A stretch of 64,000 bases of DNA, taken from NCBI GenBank assembly GCA_018907035.1, contig JACCIC010000001.1, forward strand, positions 4,570,001-4,634,000. Direction: 5' to 3'. Below the pieces are notes generated by a model, which was not told where the DNA came from, did not search any database, and saw only the letters and a list, made by a program, of their open reading frames with translations. Positions 37,108 through 49,400 of the stretch are shown one piece after another. The number at the start of each line of letters is the position of its first letter. Position 1 is the first letter of the stretch. This stretch comes from Sycobia sp. Sy_11 (taxonomy: Eukaryota > Arthropoda > Insecta > Hymenoptera > Epichrysomallidae). The position numbers and the translations under genes are program-made.

Positions 37108-37436
37108 TTAATAAATATTTTTATCCATCTTACAGTCTTTATACTAGAATATATTATATTAATATAATGACGTTCAGACTATCAAATTAAACGGTTTAGT
37201 TCTTGAAGATGTAAATTTAAATTTAAAGTGATGGGGAGAGTCAGGTTCTCCTTTGCTAACATAAAATATAGTTTATTTTATTTATTTTATTATTTTTATC
37301 TAATTTTATTTATTTTAGTATTAATTTCTATTTCAAATTCTTGAGGCTGATAATAAACAAGGGCATTCTGACTGTCATTATATTAGTATAATATATTACA
37401 GATAATGACTGTAAGATGGATAAAATATTTATCAAT
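37108..37436. mobile_element. MITE copy B, inverted relative to copy A
   Basis: The termini at 37108-37137 and 37407-37436 are inverted repeats (near-exact, with one indel) ending in ATCCATCTTACAGTC, close to the ATCGGTCTTACAGTC of copy A. The inverted repeat continues imperfectly inward (about 37138-37180 against 37363-37406). Internal blocks match copy A in reverse: the AGTCAGGTTCTCCTTTG segment at about 37239-37255 and AATAAACAAGGGCATTC at about 37353-37369. The length (329 bp) is close to copy A. No coding capacity. No clear target duplication was found. Confidence 0.8.
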
Positions 37437-37759
37437 ACCCTTATCAAACATAAAAGATTCATTCCAAATCTAATTTTAAAGGAAACGATTCTAACTATAA
37501 ATTTTAAACAAGATTATGTTTAGAGACGATAAACTGTGTTTAAATCTGACTTTGAATCAATCTTGTTCGTTAACACTTGTAGTCGTCGGATCGTCTTCAT
37601 TTACAATCTGATATGGGCGCTTTTCTTTAAAAATTAGCGTTATAATCGTATGAAATAATTACAATTAATAAAACAGTGAAGTCTAATAAAATCGCTAAAT
37701 ATGCACGAATGTAAGTTATTTTAGATAATTATTTTAAACAAATGTTATTTATTAACGAT
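37437..37759. other. AT-rich unique sequence, nothing recognised
   Basis: A short stretch without recognisable content between MITE copy B and the next island. Confidence 0.5.
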
Positions 37760-38102
37760 TGCAGCGGGTGCGCTTGTATGGTTTTTCCTCATATCATTTA
37801 ATTGCGAAATGTTCCTTTAACGACGGCGCCGACAATATCTCAACGCGAATGGGCCATCCTGAAAAGTTAATGCACGCCCGAGAGGTCTATTCTGCAACAT
37901 CGATCACGAAACACAACAAAAAAAAAAAAAAAAAAAGAAAAAAAAACGAAAAGAGGAACGTATAAATGTTTAAAACTTCAACAACGCCGTATAGACCGTA
38001 ACACCTCCGCCGTTTCGAGATAGCCGACGGGCTTATCGCACCACAGCCCGTACGTGTCGCTCGTCTGATTTACGAGTGTATATACGAATGTGTACGTTTG
38101 TA

Positions 38103-38162
38103 CGTGTGCGCGAGCGCGCGTGTGTGTATGTTATTGTGCTAGTATGCGTATGCGCGCGCGTA
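38103..38162. repeat. Alternating purine-pyrimidine GT/CG tract
   Basis: Blocks such as GTGCGCGAGCGCGCGTGTGT and TATGCGCGCGCGTA alternate purine and pyrimidine, a composition known to favour Z-DNA under supercoiling. Confidence 0.8.
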
Positions 38163-38601
38163 GGAAAACACCGAGATCTTCGCGTGTGTTCCCGCGTACC
38201 GAAAGATCACCCGTCGAGAGCTTTACGACGCACGTCGACGACGCTCATCGATAGCACGTTCGGTCCTCCCGCCCCCTGCTCCTTCCTCTATATTCCCTCT
38301 TTTTTTTTGCACCTCCTTTTATTTCGTGTCCCCTGCTGCCGCGCCGTAATCTTTCGAGAAAAGGAAACGTCGCGGTGACGACGGCCGGGAAGCACAACCA
38401 TTTATTCCAAGGGGAAGTTATGGGCGACCGGTTCGCAGTCATATCTCCACTTAAAGAGCCCGAGAACGCGGAGGGGGCAGCGAATTTACAATTTTAAATA
38501 AAGGTAAAATTCGGCTTTTACGGCTCCATGCGAAACGAGCGTCGTGGTGACGTAGATGGCGGCGGGGGTGTCACGGAGGGGAAGAAGCGAAACGTCGATC
38601 C

Positions 38602-38610
38602 CTATATAAG
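38602..38610 (+). promoter_or_regulatory. Candidate TATA box in a CpG island
   Basis: CTATATAAG lies in otherwise GC-rich DNA and fits the insect TATA consensus well. A start site would be expected near 38633, where no strong initiator motif is visible. The GC-rich context makes it more notable than the TATA-like words found everywhere in the AT-rich background. No gene downstream supports it. Confidence 0.25.
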
Positions 38611-38720
38611 CTCCGCATTCGGCACGGTCGGATTTTATTCTTCGCCCGCTGCAGCGCTCCTCGACGGCATTCCCGGTCGGCCTGCAATTTCTGCGAATTC
38701 AAAAGCATTTCAAAGAGAAA

Positions 38721-41260
38721 AATGGAAAGTTCCGCGCGGCATTGATTTATTTTAATGCAAGCACTGAAACAAACAACGAGGCTTCGTATTCAAATTTGTT
38801 TTTAGCTTAAGCAAAAAAAAAACCGCTTGCAATCTTCCTTTCTCATTTTTTTTTAGATTTAAGTAATGTAACATTTTCAAACCAGAGGCTGATTGAAAAA
38901 TCTTTTCCAATGTCATGGCTTCTTCTTGGTTTGATTGAAGAGCCAATCAAACGCGAATTTGCTACAAAAATGGAAAACGAAATTCAATTATCTTTGCGTG
39001 CAGATTGAAGGTATGATGTAAGCGCGAGCACACGAACCTCTCGATATTATTCCCGATCGAATCAAATTGCTTCAAAACTTTTCGAAAATACCACAAGACT
39101 GCACAATTTCGTGGAGTATCAGAATTAACTTTTCTTTAATTTTACCATTCCAGCTTTAGCCGAGTACACAGATTTGAAGAATGGAAGAAATAATACAATT
39201 TTTATAGAAATAGCAACTCATTACTCATTGCTAAAAAGTTAATGTTCTTTTAATATTTTAGATGTTATATTGCAAATTTTATACATTTTTCTTATAATTG
39301 ATAATAAATTTCTAATGTTTTATTCTACATGATTGATTATTATTACGCGTATTCTTATGATTATTATATTATTTTATAAAAAAATCAGAAAAACCGATTA
39401 AATATCTATTAGTTTGCTTTATACCAGTTTACGCAAGTAGAATTTTTAATTTTAACAAAGCTGATAAATTTTTGCCGTAATTGCGCAATCGAATTGCGTA
39501 AGTGAACTTTTAATGGAACGGGAAATAAAAGTCAAAGATACACTCAATAAATATTTCGTACAATAACAAATCCTTTTTTTCAATATTTAGAACTATTTAT
39601 TTTAATATTCTTGAATCAGTTCATCTGAAGTATTAGGGTGTTGGTACATACATAGATTCATTACGATTATACTTTTAAAAAATTGCTAAAAAATTACTAA
39701 ATTATATCATAAATAATAAAATTAACTATAAAAATATATTCTCACTAATACTTTTAAAAGAATGTATGTATTGTTTGTAACGCGTTCGTGTTTTAATATG
39801 CTTCAGGATTATCTAATACACTAGAGCAATAATTAAAAATCAAATCGGTTGAAAAAATTACGCTTCATTCGCAATTCGAAGCTCGAAATTTCAATTGCCA
39901 TCAATTCAGCTGGAAAAGCAGTTAAGCGCGTAAAGCTCTGAATTTGGTTTATCCCGATATTTTGAAGCCTTATATTGAACGAAAATCAATTTCCAGATAA
40001 AATGTAATTTTAAAATCTTATATTTATCAGATATATATTTCTCTCGAAAAATTCGAATATATTTTTATGAAAATTTGGTAATATCACACTGTCCAATATA
40101 GAAATTGTTATTTTAGTATAGTTGTGTAATTCCAAAACTCATACATAAATTAGGATTACAGCATTCTATCTCACATTATTTATATTGATTTTATGCATAA
40201 AACATAAATTACGAAGACATTGGAAATTTAATATTATACCATTCGTCAGTTCTTGAAATTTCGATGAATGTGATAAAAGCTCAATTCTAAAATAATTTCT
40301 TTAATTTTCAAACATTTTTGGTATGGGTCCAATCTGTAAAAAAATTGCACTATTGATTGGCTTTTTAATTGATCGCCCGTATAATATCATTCGATTGGTT
40401 ATTAACTTCTCCTGCTTTACACGATTACGGCTACATTAAACAGATCATTAGTCTCGGGACTGACACATTGATGATATCTCCCATTTCCGTTCTATTTACT
40501 AGAATTAACATTATGGCATGATGCGTTATTGGCAAAGAGGGAGAAAAAGAGGGAGGGAGGGAGTGTGTGTGTGTGAGAGAGAGAGATATCTGCTCGCAGG
40601 TACGTGCTCTCTTTCTCTCATTAGAATTGTTGTTATCCTCTGTTACCTGCTCATAAAAGTGATAGAAATCTGTTCGACGTCAGAAATATTAGAAAGATTG
40701 TCATGAGAGAATGATGTAGCCAAACAGCTTTGAGTGAAGATAGAGCGGGGGGTAGCTTAGCCATTTTTCTTTTCGGCTGTTAAAGCATTTTGATCTATGG
40801 AGTTATCCTCTAGATAGTAACGCCTCCAAGGCATCAAAATTCAAAAGATCTATTTAAAAATTGTATGACATGCCGTTCAATGCCTCCCGAGATATTAAAG
40901 CGTAAATGACGTTGCTTTTCAGGGATTGATACTATGTATAATATAGACCATACTTTCCCAGACGAGCAAAAAAAGATACAATATTACACAAATTATTAAG
41001 TACTACCAACTTAAAAATAAAAACATTTGTCGGAACCTATAAACACGGGAAGTTTGATTGAAAAGTCTTACTCATATTTGTACACAGTAGTACTCATTAA
41101 ATATTTAAAACATTATATTCTTTTTAATTAAGACAAATATACTTCTTTTCAAATAATTCATGCGTCTAAATCGATTTATAATTATTGTCAGAATTTATAA
41201 AGAATTCTTTGAACGTGGTTTATAAATATTACAAATCAAAACGAGTTGCTTATGTCCATT
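38721..41260. other. AT-rich sequence with one short GA/GT repeat
   Basis: Nothing was recognised apart from a compound simple repeat at about 40537-40590 (GAGG units, then GT, then GA). Confidence 0.5.
40537..40590. repeat. Compound GGGA / GT / GA simple repeat
   Basis: Purine-rich GGGA units are followed by about seven GT units and then several GA units. Confidence 0.85.
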
Positions 41261-41269
41261 AGTTAACGT

Positions 41270-41560
41270 TGAGCTAGGCAATGATTCGAAAAGTGGTAGA
41301 AGAAAAAATCTATTGAAAAGTATCATTTTCCAATGGTATGCGGATTTTCGTGCTTGAATAACTATTCAAGACAAAGATCGTCCGGTTGAGCCAGTTACTT
41401 TCGACAATATTAAAAATACCGCAAAATTATTTTGACTGATCAATAAATAACGTTGCAGAAGATAGCTGACATGCAAAAAATGTCAAAAGAACAATCAAAG
41501 AGACAAGGTCATAGCCTCTGTTCTTTGAGACAAGCGCGGAATTTCGTTTATCGATTCATC
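41270..41560 (+). pseudogene. Possible mariner-like transposase N-terminal fragment
   Basis: Translation around 41330-41400 reads FQWYADFRA, then after a stop TIQDKDRPVEPVTFDNIK. This has the spacing of the mariner N-terminal pattern of a Trp-Phe-containing helix, an Asp-rich link and an Arg-Pro-hinge (typical form: W-F-x-x-F-R ... D ... R-P ... D-D). About 60 bases later a frame starting QKIADMQKMS resembles the second helix-turn-helix. No catalytic motifs, ITRs or TA duplication were identified downstream. If real, it is an old fragment unrelated in detail to the mariner at 18361. The resemblance was judged by eye only. Confidence 0.35.
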
Positions 41561-42029
41561 AATAGCGACCACCATATTGTCTTATTAGATCGACTGGATG
41601 ATGTAATTAATCAGAGAATACCTGACATTGCAAAGTAAACACTGCTGTTTCATCATACAACGTTCAGATTCATAATTTATAATATAAATTATTTTTACAG
41701 CGCTTGTATCCTCATGTCTTGCCTTTTCTGTCTTCTGCATATTCACAAATATTCAAAAGATAGTCCACGCAAAGAGATTTAGCTCCTGAATGAAAAAAGT
41801 ACAGATGCAACCCAAGCCTGTTAAGAAAAAAATATTTCAACAAGTTGAAACCAAATCCTACTTTTTCAAAATTACACTCAAGATCAGCAATGGGATGCTG
41901 AATAATTGAATGATATATCGATGTATTGAATGATATGACGTACTAAAAACGAAAAATTACGATCCAGCAGGTTACGTAGCAGGATCCCCTAAGCCCCAAG
42001 TATTTATTTTAAATTTTAATCATCACTCT
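41561..42029. other. AT-rich unique sequence, nothing recognised
   Basis: No later mariner domain, gene or repeat could be supported here. Confidence 0.45.
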
Positions 42030-42420
42030 TGTTTCCTTCATGATTCAAATAATCACTTCGCTTTGTACGCTCAGATCCTTTGAGCGGCGCTACGGACGTA
42101 AGAGGATCGGGAATATACCAAAGGACGCAGGATCCGGCACGAGCCAGAGGAGGACTGAGGGTGGGGGAGGGGGCATGGGTCGATGCCCGCTTTCCTCTCA
42201 TAAAGGGGTATTAGGATATAACGGCGGCGCCACTATAAAATGAGAGTTCGCTCACTCCGGCGAACGAGCATACGTGCATGACCCTCGGGGACCGCGCCAC
42301 TAATGTCGCTCACCTGTCTGAATATTGACGCGAATTATCCTCATCCCACGGTGACTCGTGGGCATGGGATTAAACGTTGGCTGGGGAACGTTTCGGGATT
42401 AATTTCAGCTTTGATTATGC
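42030..42420. other. GC/CpG-rich island with a TATA-like motif
   Basis: CpG-rich sequence with GGGAGGGGG near 42164. TATAAAA occurs at 42234-42240, directly after GGCGGCGCCAC. A TCACTC word follows at 42252, about 20 bases away, which is closer than the usual 30. No exon was recognised downstream. Confidence 0.35.
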
Positions 42421-43735
42421 TCGAAACTCAGGTTTAAGCACAGTTTAGTCTTGCTGCTCGAACAAACGACATATTTCCCTTAGAATAAAAATTAATAGAG
42501 TATGCGCTATGCGTAGGATAATTAATCACAAGGATAATCGCTAGGACACGCCGATATTTTCCTTTCATTCGCTTTTCACTGGATTACGTTTCGTAAAATT
42601 ATGCTTAATAACCAAGAAATATGGATCATTAAAATAAAAAGGTACGCGTATAACTTGAAAATAATGTTTGTATGCATAAAAATACGTGCAGATGATATTT
42701 AAATATTAGTTAAGTAATTCATTAATAATTTATTTTAATGCAAATTATGATATTCTATTTTTTATCATTAACTCATATGTCAAAATTTTAAGAATATTCC
42801 AGCTCAAGATCAATTTAATTTGTGATAGATATATTTTAATGCAATAATAATACTACTTCCATCATCTGTCCAGTTTAAGCTCTAATCAATATGGAAATAT
42901 TTAAATCAAAAGGAAAGTATATAGATTCATTATAGATTGAAAGCTTTAACAGCATATGCTCTACATATTGAAATGATTCATTTGAAAATGTTACAACATT
43001 ACCGTGCCTAATTTTGTTTAATTAACATTTTATACGTACTTTATAGAAGTTAATTAATGAATGTTGTTCAGCATTAATAACAGAATAAGGATCATTGGAC
43101 TAATAATTATTGTCCCCGTCTGTGGTCGAAAAATATTATTTTTTATAGCTGTCTGAAAGTAGTAAAATACTATTTCTCCTCCCTAGGATGGAAATGTATT
43201 TACGACCCTTTCCACCAATTAGAAAGCAGAAATTTACTTTTAAATAATTCATATATTTAGTTTTAAATATTATTCATATGAAATACAATGCAGAAATGCC
43301 ATTTTAATATTACGAGCTGTTCGCACCCAACTGCCGAAAACAATCATTAGAGAAAACCGACAATATTATCTGTTCTTTCAAGTCCAACAGATTCCTTTTT
43401 ACAATGACTTAATTAACTTATTTCGGAGCGATCGCGCTCGGCATCTCTAGATATATACCTTGCTCTCTATCCAAGCATAACATAGTGAAGGGAAAAACTT
43501 TGAAATTTTTTATTCCGTAATCTCCAATTGGTTTGTATTTACACTTCCTCGAAGTAGATAAAGTGCCCTGCGTATGGAAAAATAGTATGTAGCACACGGC
43601 AGCAAAGGCGTTCCCGGACTTGAGTAAATTGACGCCCTTGCTGTGATCAGACGGTAAACATGCGCTGGTCGGAACACGCCTACTTTTCTCCCCTATGTCA
43701 CAGTGCATTATTAATTGATGTTATTGTGGAATCCG
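42421..43735. other. AT-rich, then mixed sequence, nothing recognised
   Basis: A 96-codon minus-strand open frame at 43418-43708 in balanced sequence has no recognisable motif. The rest is AT-rich. Confidence 0.45.
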
Positions 43736-44310
43736 TTTTATTACATCGGACTAAGCTCTTCAATACGACGGACCACAACAGCAATAATCTTGTAAGCATG
43801 CTTCTGGCAGAATTCCATAGTCTCGGGCGGGTGTAGTATTAAAGGGGCATTTAATACCTCGGGCTGAATGAAATTCCGCGGTCCCGCGCCGAGCGTTTGC
43901 CACTGATCGGAATCAATGGACGCGGCTCGAACGTGACGGCCCCTGTATCTGGCTGTGCATCGGCGTCCCTTCCCATTGCGGCGCGACATTTCATCGAAGC
44001 GACGTGTCCGCGCTTCACCCCCCCCCCGCCCCGTCAACACACCGCAATGGCTCTTGAATATGATTATATTTTATATAGAGCTCAGCCGCGAAGCTCGACG
44101 GTCTATTACACATTACAAGCTGCGTACGAGGACGACGACGACGACGCGCCTCCTCTAATTATCTCGGCAAGCGTCAGTGCGCGCGCGACTTCTGCGGTCT
44201 GATTCTCTATGCCCGTGGCAGTGAGACACCATTAATGGGAAGAAGGAGCGATTGCAATTGGGCGTTGCTCTTTGCAATGCATAGTAGAGGAGGGGGGGGG
44301 GAATCGCCAA
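43736..44310. other. CpG-rich island with C10 and G10 runs
   Basis: GC-rich block containing C10 at 44018-44027, a GACGACGACGACG run near 44129, and G10 at 44292-44301. Open frames overlap on both strands without recognisable domains. Confidence 0.45.
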
Positions 44311-47300
44311 TACTTCGACACACAAAGGAATCGATTTGTATGGAGAATAGAAGCTCGGCTCAAATATTGGCTTTACGCAAAAGTTTCGCGGTTTGCAAAA
44401 TTAAGTAAAGGATAATATTGTGATAATAAAGCTAGTTTCTTTGTATAAAAATATACCATACATATCTTGAGGTAAAGGACTAATTTTGAACTAGGTTTAT
44501 TCGATAAATTCGAGTAAATAAATTATTTTTCATAAATTTATATTACTTCGTTGTTTAAACTACAGTGAAATAAAATTTAATAACTTACTTTGAGAGCTGA
44601 GTTTCAAGAAAGTTCTACTGAGTCTGAAACACAAACAAATTCAAAATTTGATAACGTTCTACACACAGATAAAGTAAAATAATTTAAATATTAATTAAAA
44701 AATATACTTCTTTACTAGTTTTTCTCTATTAAAATGCAATTATATATGAACGGAATTTAAATATATTAATATACTAAAGCATAGTTTTCATATATATGTA
44801 TGTATGTAGTTTGTCTGCACCGGATGATCAATAGTTTTCACATCAAAGCTACAGATATATAATTGATGATTTATCGTTGTAAGTTTGTAAGTTTACTTAG
44901 CAGATTGAACTATCACACATTAAATTACAATTTAAGCCATTACAATGTAATTAATCGCATAATGTAATGAATTAATTAGAATATATACGATAATCACCTA
45001 ATATAGTTGTTGGGATTCTAATTGAAAGTCCATTAAGGATTTTCCCATAGAATATATGAATTTTTCTGGATTCGTAAAAAATACCATTGCAAAATGTTTC
45101 GAAAAATATTCCATGAATAAAATAATTAAACCAAATAATTCCAACTCATCTGAACGGCAAAAATGTCTAATTCACAGTACAAAAATTTAGACATACCAAA
45201 ATCCTCCAATTCCATCATTCATTAAGTTTTTTTAGCAAAAAACTCAAATCATACAGGAGTCATTTTCCGTAATTTCTTTTTTGACACGTTTTTGACATTA
45301 CTATTAATTCAGTTACAAATTTATAATCATAAACTAGACTTAAAAGTTAGAAAATTTTAGAATTAAACGGATTGAAGAAAATTTATGTTATTATTTGACA
45401 AGAGTTGTGCAAAATAATTTCTGAGAGAATAACATTGTGCAGAAATAAATCATACCTTCCGAATAGATTATACTTTCCGGAAAAGAGACAAATCAATAAT
45501 TTGTATACTATTTCCTCGTTTTATTCGAGTTCACATATAATTTATCAGGGATAGGTATTCGTCATAATCTTCTATCTATCGCAAGGCTTAATTACTTGGG
45601 ACGGAGCTGGTATATCTTGGAGGTAATCTTCACGCCACAATTCACTTGAACGTGCCGCCAATTACCTTGTCGCTTTATACAAAATATACCGATTCAGCTC
45701 TCTCCTTATCGCGATTCTTAGGGAATGGCTCGACTTGTGAAACTTCGATCGCTGGGCCAGTGATTAAAAATTTTTTGAATAAATCAATTAAAAGCAGAAC
45801 TTGTGGCCTCTGCCGTGTGTATCTTTAGAACTTAAGGATCTACTGTCTGACTGATAATTGTCAAAACTTATAGAACTGTGTACGAGTCTTGCGGTCTTCG
45901 CATTTAACAACTTTTTGAAGTGTTTTACGAAAATATCTGTTTAGGGAAATGAGCAGTTTTGATAACACGAATTTATAAGACAATGATAAAAATTTTAAGA
46001 AACCAATAACCTTTTTAGTTGAGAAACTATAGATGATCATAGCCACAATTTCAATTTCTTTTTAATTCTCTTCGAAGAAACTATTATGATATAGTATTTC
46101 ATTCTTTCTTATATTACCTATGACCTGCCTTTCCTTCTTTGAATTATTTAAATACATTTAGTTCGACAATAAAATGTGAGCAATTCTGGTATTCGACGAT
46201 CACTTCTTGAAGGAATGTCTGCAAATTGGTCAATTTTTCTACGAAACTTTTTAATTTTTTAATATTTTACATGTAAAAATTGAACGCGAAATTCGAACAA
46301 GTTAAAGCGACCTAATTTGTCGATACAGTACTTTCATTATGATTCATGTTTCAAGATTACATTTACGAGAAAAGTAAATAGATAAAAAGTTATATCAGCT
46401 TATCGATATAAAAGAATATTACCAGTTAAGTTTTCATTTCAGCTGCTTTAACGATGTCGTTTAGGCGAGATCAATCCGGATTGCAAACGGTTAGTTTGAA
46501 TAATCATTTTAATTATTTTAAATTGTTGATAATGAAAATATATTACTATTAAAGCGCTAGAATTGAGTTTAAGAAACTGGGCAAAAACTTAATTGCAATA
46601 TTAGTTAACAATGACTTGCATAAAATAATCGTAAGCAAAGAAGAATTTGTATGTATTCCCTTCTTAATTGCAAATCAAAAAGACAGAAAATTTTCATTGA
46701 AAATCCATAAATATTTCTCAAATTCATTTATAATTATTATTCAAATACTGTCAGAGAGTATATTTTCAACAACAAATACATTCCTCGTTATTCATTTAAA
46801 GATATTTATTTTAAGTTGAGAAATGAGCATTTTATTATGAAATTTTGCGTAAATATTATAATATCTTACTTTCCTTGAATAATATACAATTTTAAGACTT
46901 CTATTTAATCGAATTTATTAAACTTTCTTCATGGGCTTACATCACTTTTATAAAAATTATTTATGCCGCCTAAAGTCAAATCCAATACCATTTGGTACGT
47001 GTGGGGGACCTAGCGACATTTTTGTATTATAAATTTATCCCCGATTGAAAATTAGGCTATTCAAGAATTTGCGATAACGTTAGGTACCCATATTTATAAA
47101 AAAAAATTGTTAGTTATATAGGTCTGGTTTAAATTGGGTCAGAACAAAGTTTATACTGTACGTTAACGAAAACAGAACGTCAGCTGGTTTTAACTAGCTG
47201 GATTACACGTTACCTGCTCATCTGAACATAAAAAAAATGCCATAGTTTCGCAACAAAAAAAATCGATTCAAAATGATGAAAAAAAAATCATACGTGTGTA

Positions 47301-48129
47301 TTTTCAGACGCTGATTATGAATATCATAAATAAAATTTTTTAGATGAAAAATTTAATTGTGAAAATTATCAAAGAATTATAGAAATCATGGTGTCTGGAA
47401 TAATGTTCAGTTTCTAAAAAAATTATTCAAACCAAAATGGTGGACCTCAGTAAAAAAATTTTTTTGTGTTATACATTTTTTCTCTACAATTAATATTTAT
47501 CAAGAAACACATTATGAATGATGAGCGTTTCGAGATTGTAATCAGATTGCAGTTCTTTTTATTAATTTCATGATAAAATTTGCAATGTTGATAGTTTTCT
47601 CTGGGATATTTATTTTTTCAATTAGATTATTATAAAGTTATTTCAATTAGAAAAATAAGATACTCCACTCATTCATTTATAATAATTTCACATTTGTATT
47701 ATATTGCGCATTATTTGAAAGTGCTTACAAAATTACGAAAATCTTTTACACTCGCATCACCATATCAAATCATAGCTTAACACATGCATTTTAATCAATA
47801 GTTAGTCGAATGACAATAAGAATCTGAAAAATATATCAGCTGAACCGATGAGAGAGTGCGGCACGCATTTAATCGCAGATTTTACAAGCAATTGTTGTGT
47901 AATTTGGGATTGTTGGTAGAATACAAAAGTTGATTTGAATGAAATTGAAATAAAATAGCCCTTTATTAACTTAAAAATCTGCATTGGTGTATGTAGAATA
48001 TTGTACTATTGTCGGTTAATTAGCTGTTAGATTCTCGGAAAATATCTGATCCTATATCAAATGTTTTCTAACTTGTTACCAATGATTACATTTGATACAA
48101 ATTTCAGAAACATAGAAGGAGCTGGTAGT
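44311..48129. other. AT-rich unique sequence, nothing recognised
   Basis: Nearly 4 kb with no open frame above about 70 codons, no RNA gene and no bounded repeat. I looked for an LTR near 46.9-47.3 kb that could belong to the retrotransposon remnant at 48.1-49.4 kb and could not identify one. Confidence 0.5.
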
Positions 48130-49400
48130 ATGAATGGGTAAATTACTAAGTAGGAGGAGTTTTTTTCATTATTTCTCCGCGCTCTTAATATATTTTCCGA
48201 AATGGGATGATCCTATAAAATTTGTGCCTGCTACAGCCCTTATATGATAATTTTACCCATTATGAGCACCAGATCTAATAGACCGAATGGATTACATTAT
48301 TTTGCACATTGCATCTTTTTTTACTATATCGTACTCATGGTTGAGATTGGCTGTGAATAATAGAGAATCAAATTTCAAATTCTAAACCTGCCCTAATTCT
48401 TTAATGGTATTTGTGATATGGAGTGGCATTAAATTATTTGATCAAGTTCAATTTAAATCTTCATTCAATACTGAACCGTTCGATGACCATTTCCGAAGAT
48501 GGAAATTCTCTCCACGTAAAAGTTGTTCTCATTCTCCACTCAAAAGTTGTTCACGTCTAATGAAATTGTTTCTAAATTCGTTTGCATCTTGCATTGCCAG
48601 AGAATCAGTAAGCAGGTCGTTTACATAAAAGTATTGTTTTGAAATAACAGAGGCATAATTGAATACATCTTGTTCATCATCGGCCAGTTGATCCAGCGTA
48701 TACATGGTGAAAAAACACGTGGACGCTGTTCCAAAAGCGACGGTGCTTAAAGTATAATCTTTAATTGATTTCGTTCAATTTTCTCTCCATAAAATTTTCT
48801 GATATACATTATTCTTGATTTAACTATTAATCTATTCGATCTCTGCTGTAATAGCACTCGGAGAGAATCGAAAACGTATATCTATTAAAAATAGTATGTC
48901 CTGAATTATTGGACTAACTGATAAAGATTTTTTTTAATGAAATTTCACTCGACGTTGTTCCGTAGCTAGCAATTACAACTCTTGTTTTTATTGTAAGAAT
49001 ATTTTCCTTGACAACAGAATGATGTTGGAGGTAAAATCTCGCGCACTGTAGTTGCTCACTACTAAGAATATATATGATATTTACCATTGTAATTCCGCAT
49101 GCATTCTACATATTCTTGCTTGAAATTGTGATTTTTTGCAAATTTTTTTCAAATGCGTAAAATTTTAAAGAATCATAAAATAGAAAATGTAAAAGAGTAA
49201 ACTAGAAAGATCAGTATTTTCAACAAATGATAAACCACAACTATAATAAAACTTTGATGAAGTACGTTTAAAGTTTTCTTTATAATGCGATTCAGCTGCA
49301 CGTTCTTCTCTCGATTGCAGATTTTTTAGAGTTGTTATCAAATCTCCATAAAACTAGCAGATGTCTGAAGCTTATGAAGTTACACGTTAATGTGGATTCA
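48130..49400 (-). mobile_element. BEL/Pao LTR-retrotransposon pol remnant (reverse transcriptase region)
   Basis: Read on the minus strand, broken frames carry the BEL/Pao pol signature in the right order: an EERAAESHYKE block (about 49280-49310), the YLQHHSVVKEN motif before the RT core (about 49010-49035), a TKTRVV stretch, SPIIQD (about 48920), QKILWRE (about 48795), TVAFGTAS (about 48730), QLADDE (about 48680), the catalytic box as YVND (48616-48627, normally YVDD), FHLRKWSS (about 48490), and a downstream NPFGLLDLVLIMGK block (about 48252-48292) from the RT/RNase H connection. Frameshifts and stops are many. No gag, integrase or LTR was identified, so this is an internal fragment. A possible protease-proximal extension toward 50130 is too weak to call. 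Confidence 0.75.
48510..48557. repeat. 24 bp in-frame tandem duplication inside the RT remnant
   Basis: CTCCACGTAAAAGTTGTTCT at 48510 is repeated with small changes 24 bases on, at 48534. On the coding strand this gives EQLLSGE followed by a stop and then EQLLRGEN, eight codons each. Confidence 0.75.

Larger units (their letters stand above)
37760..38720. other. CpG-rich island with A-run, GT/CG tract and TATA-like motif
   Basis: A 950-base GC-rich region holding, in order, an interrupted A run (37918-37946), an alternating purine-pyrimidine GT/CG tract (about 38070-38162), dense CpG to 38400, and a TATA-like motif at 38603-38610. Open frames on both strands lack recognisable domains. Of all the islands this has the most promoter-like combination of features, but no exon downstream of it could be identified. 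Confidence 0.45.

Noticed and set aside
37918..37946. Poly-A tail of a retroposed sequence
   Set aside because: The A run is long, but no target-site duplication and no recognisable SINE or cDNA body precede it.
46930..47230. LTR of the BEL/Pao remnant
   Set aside because: No matching second copy was found on the other side of the remnant and the ends do not show a clear TG...CA structure.
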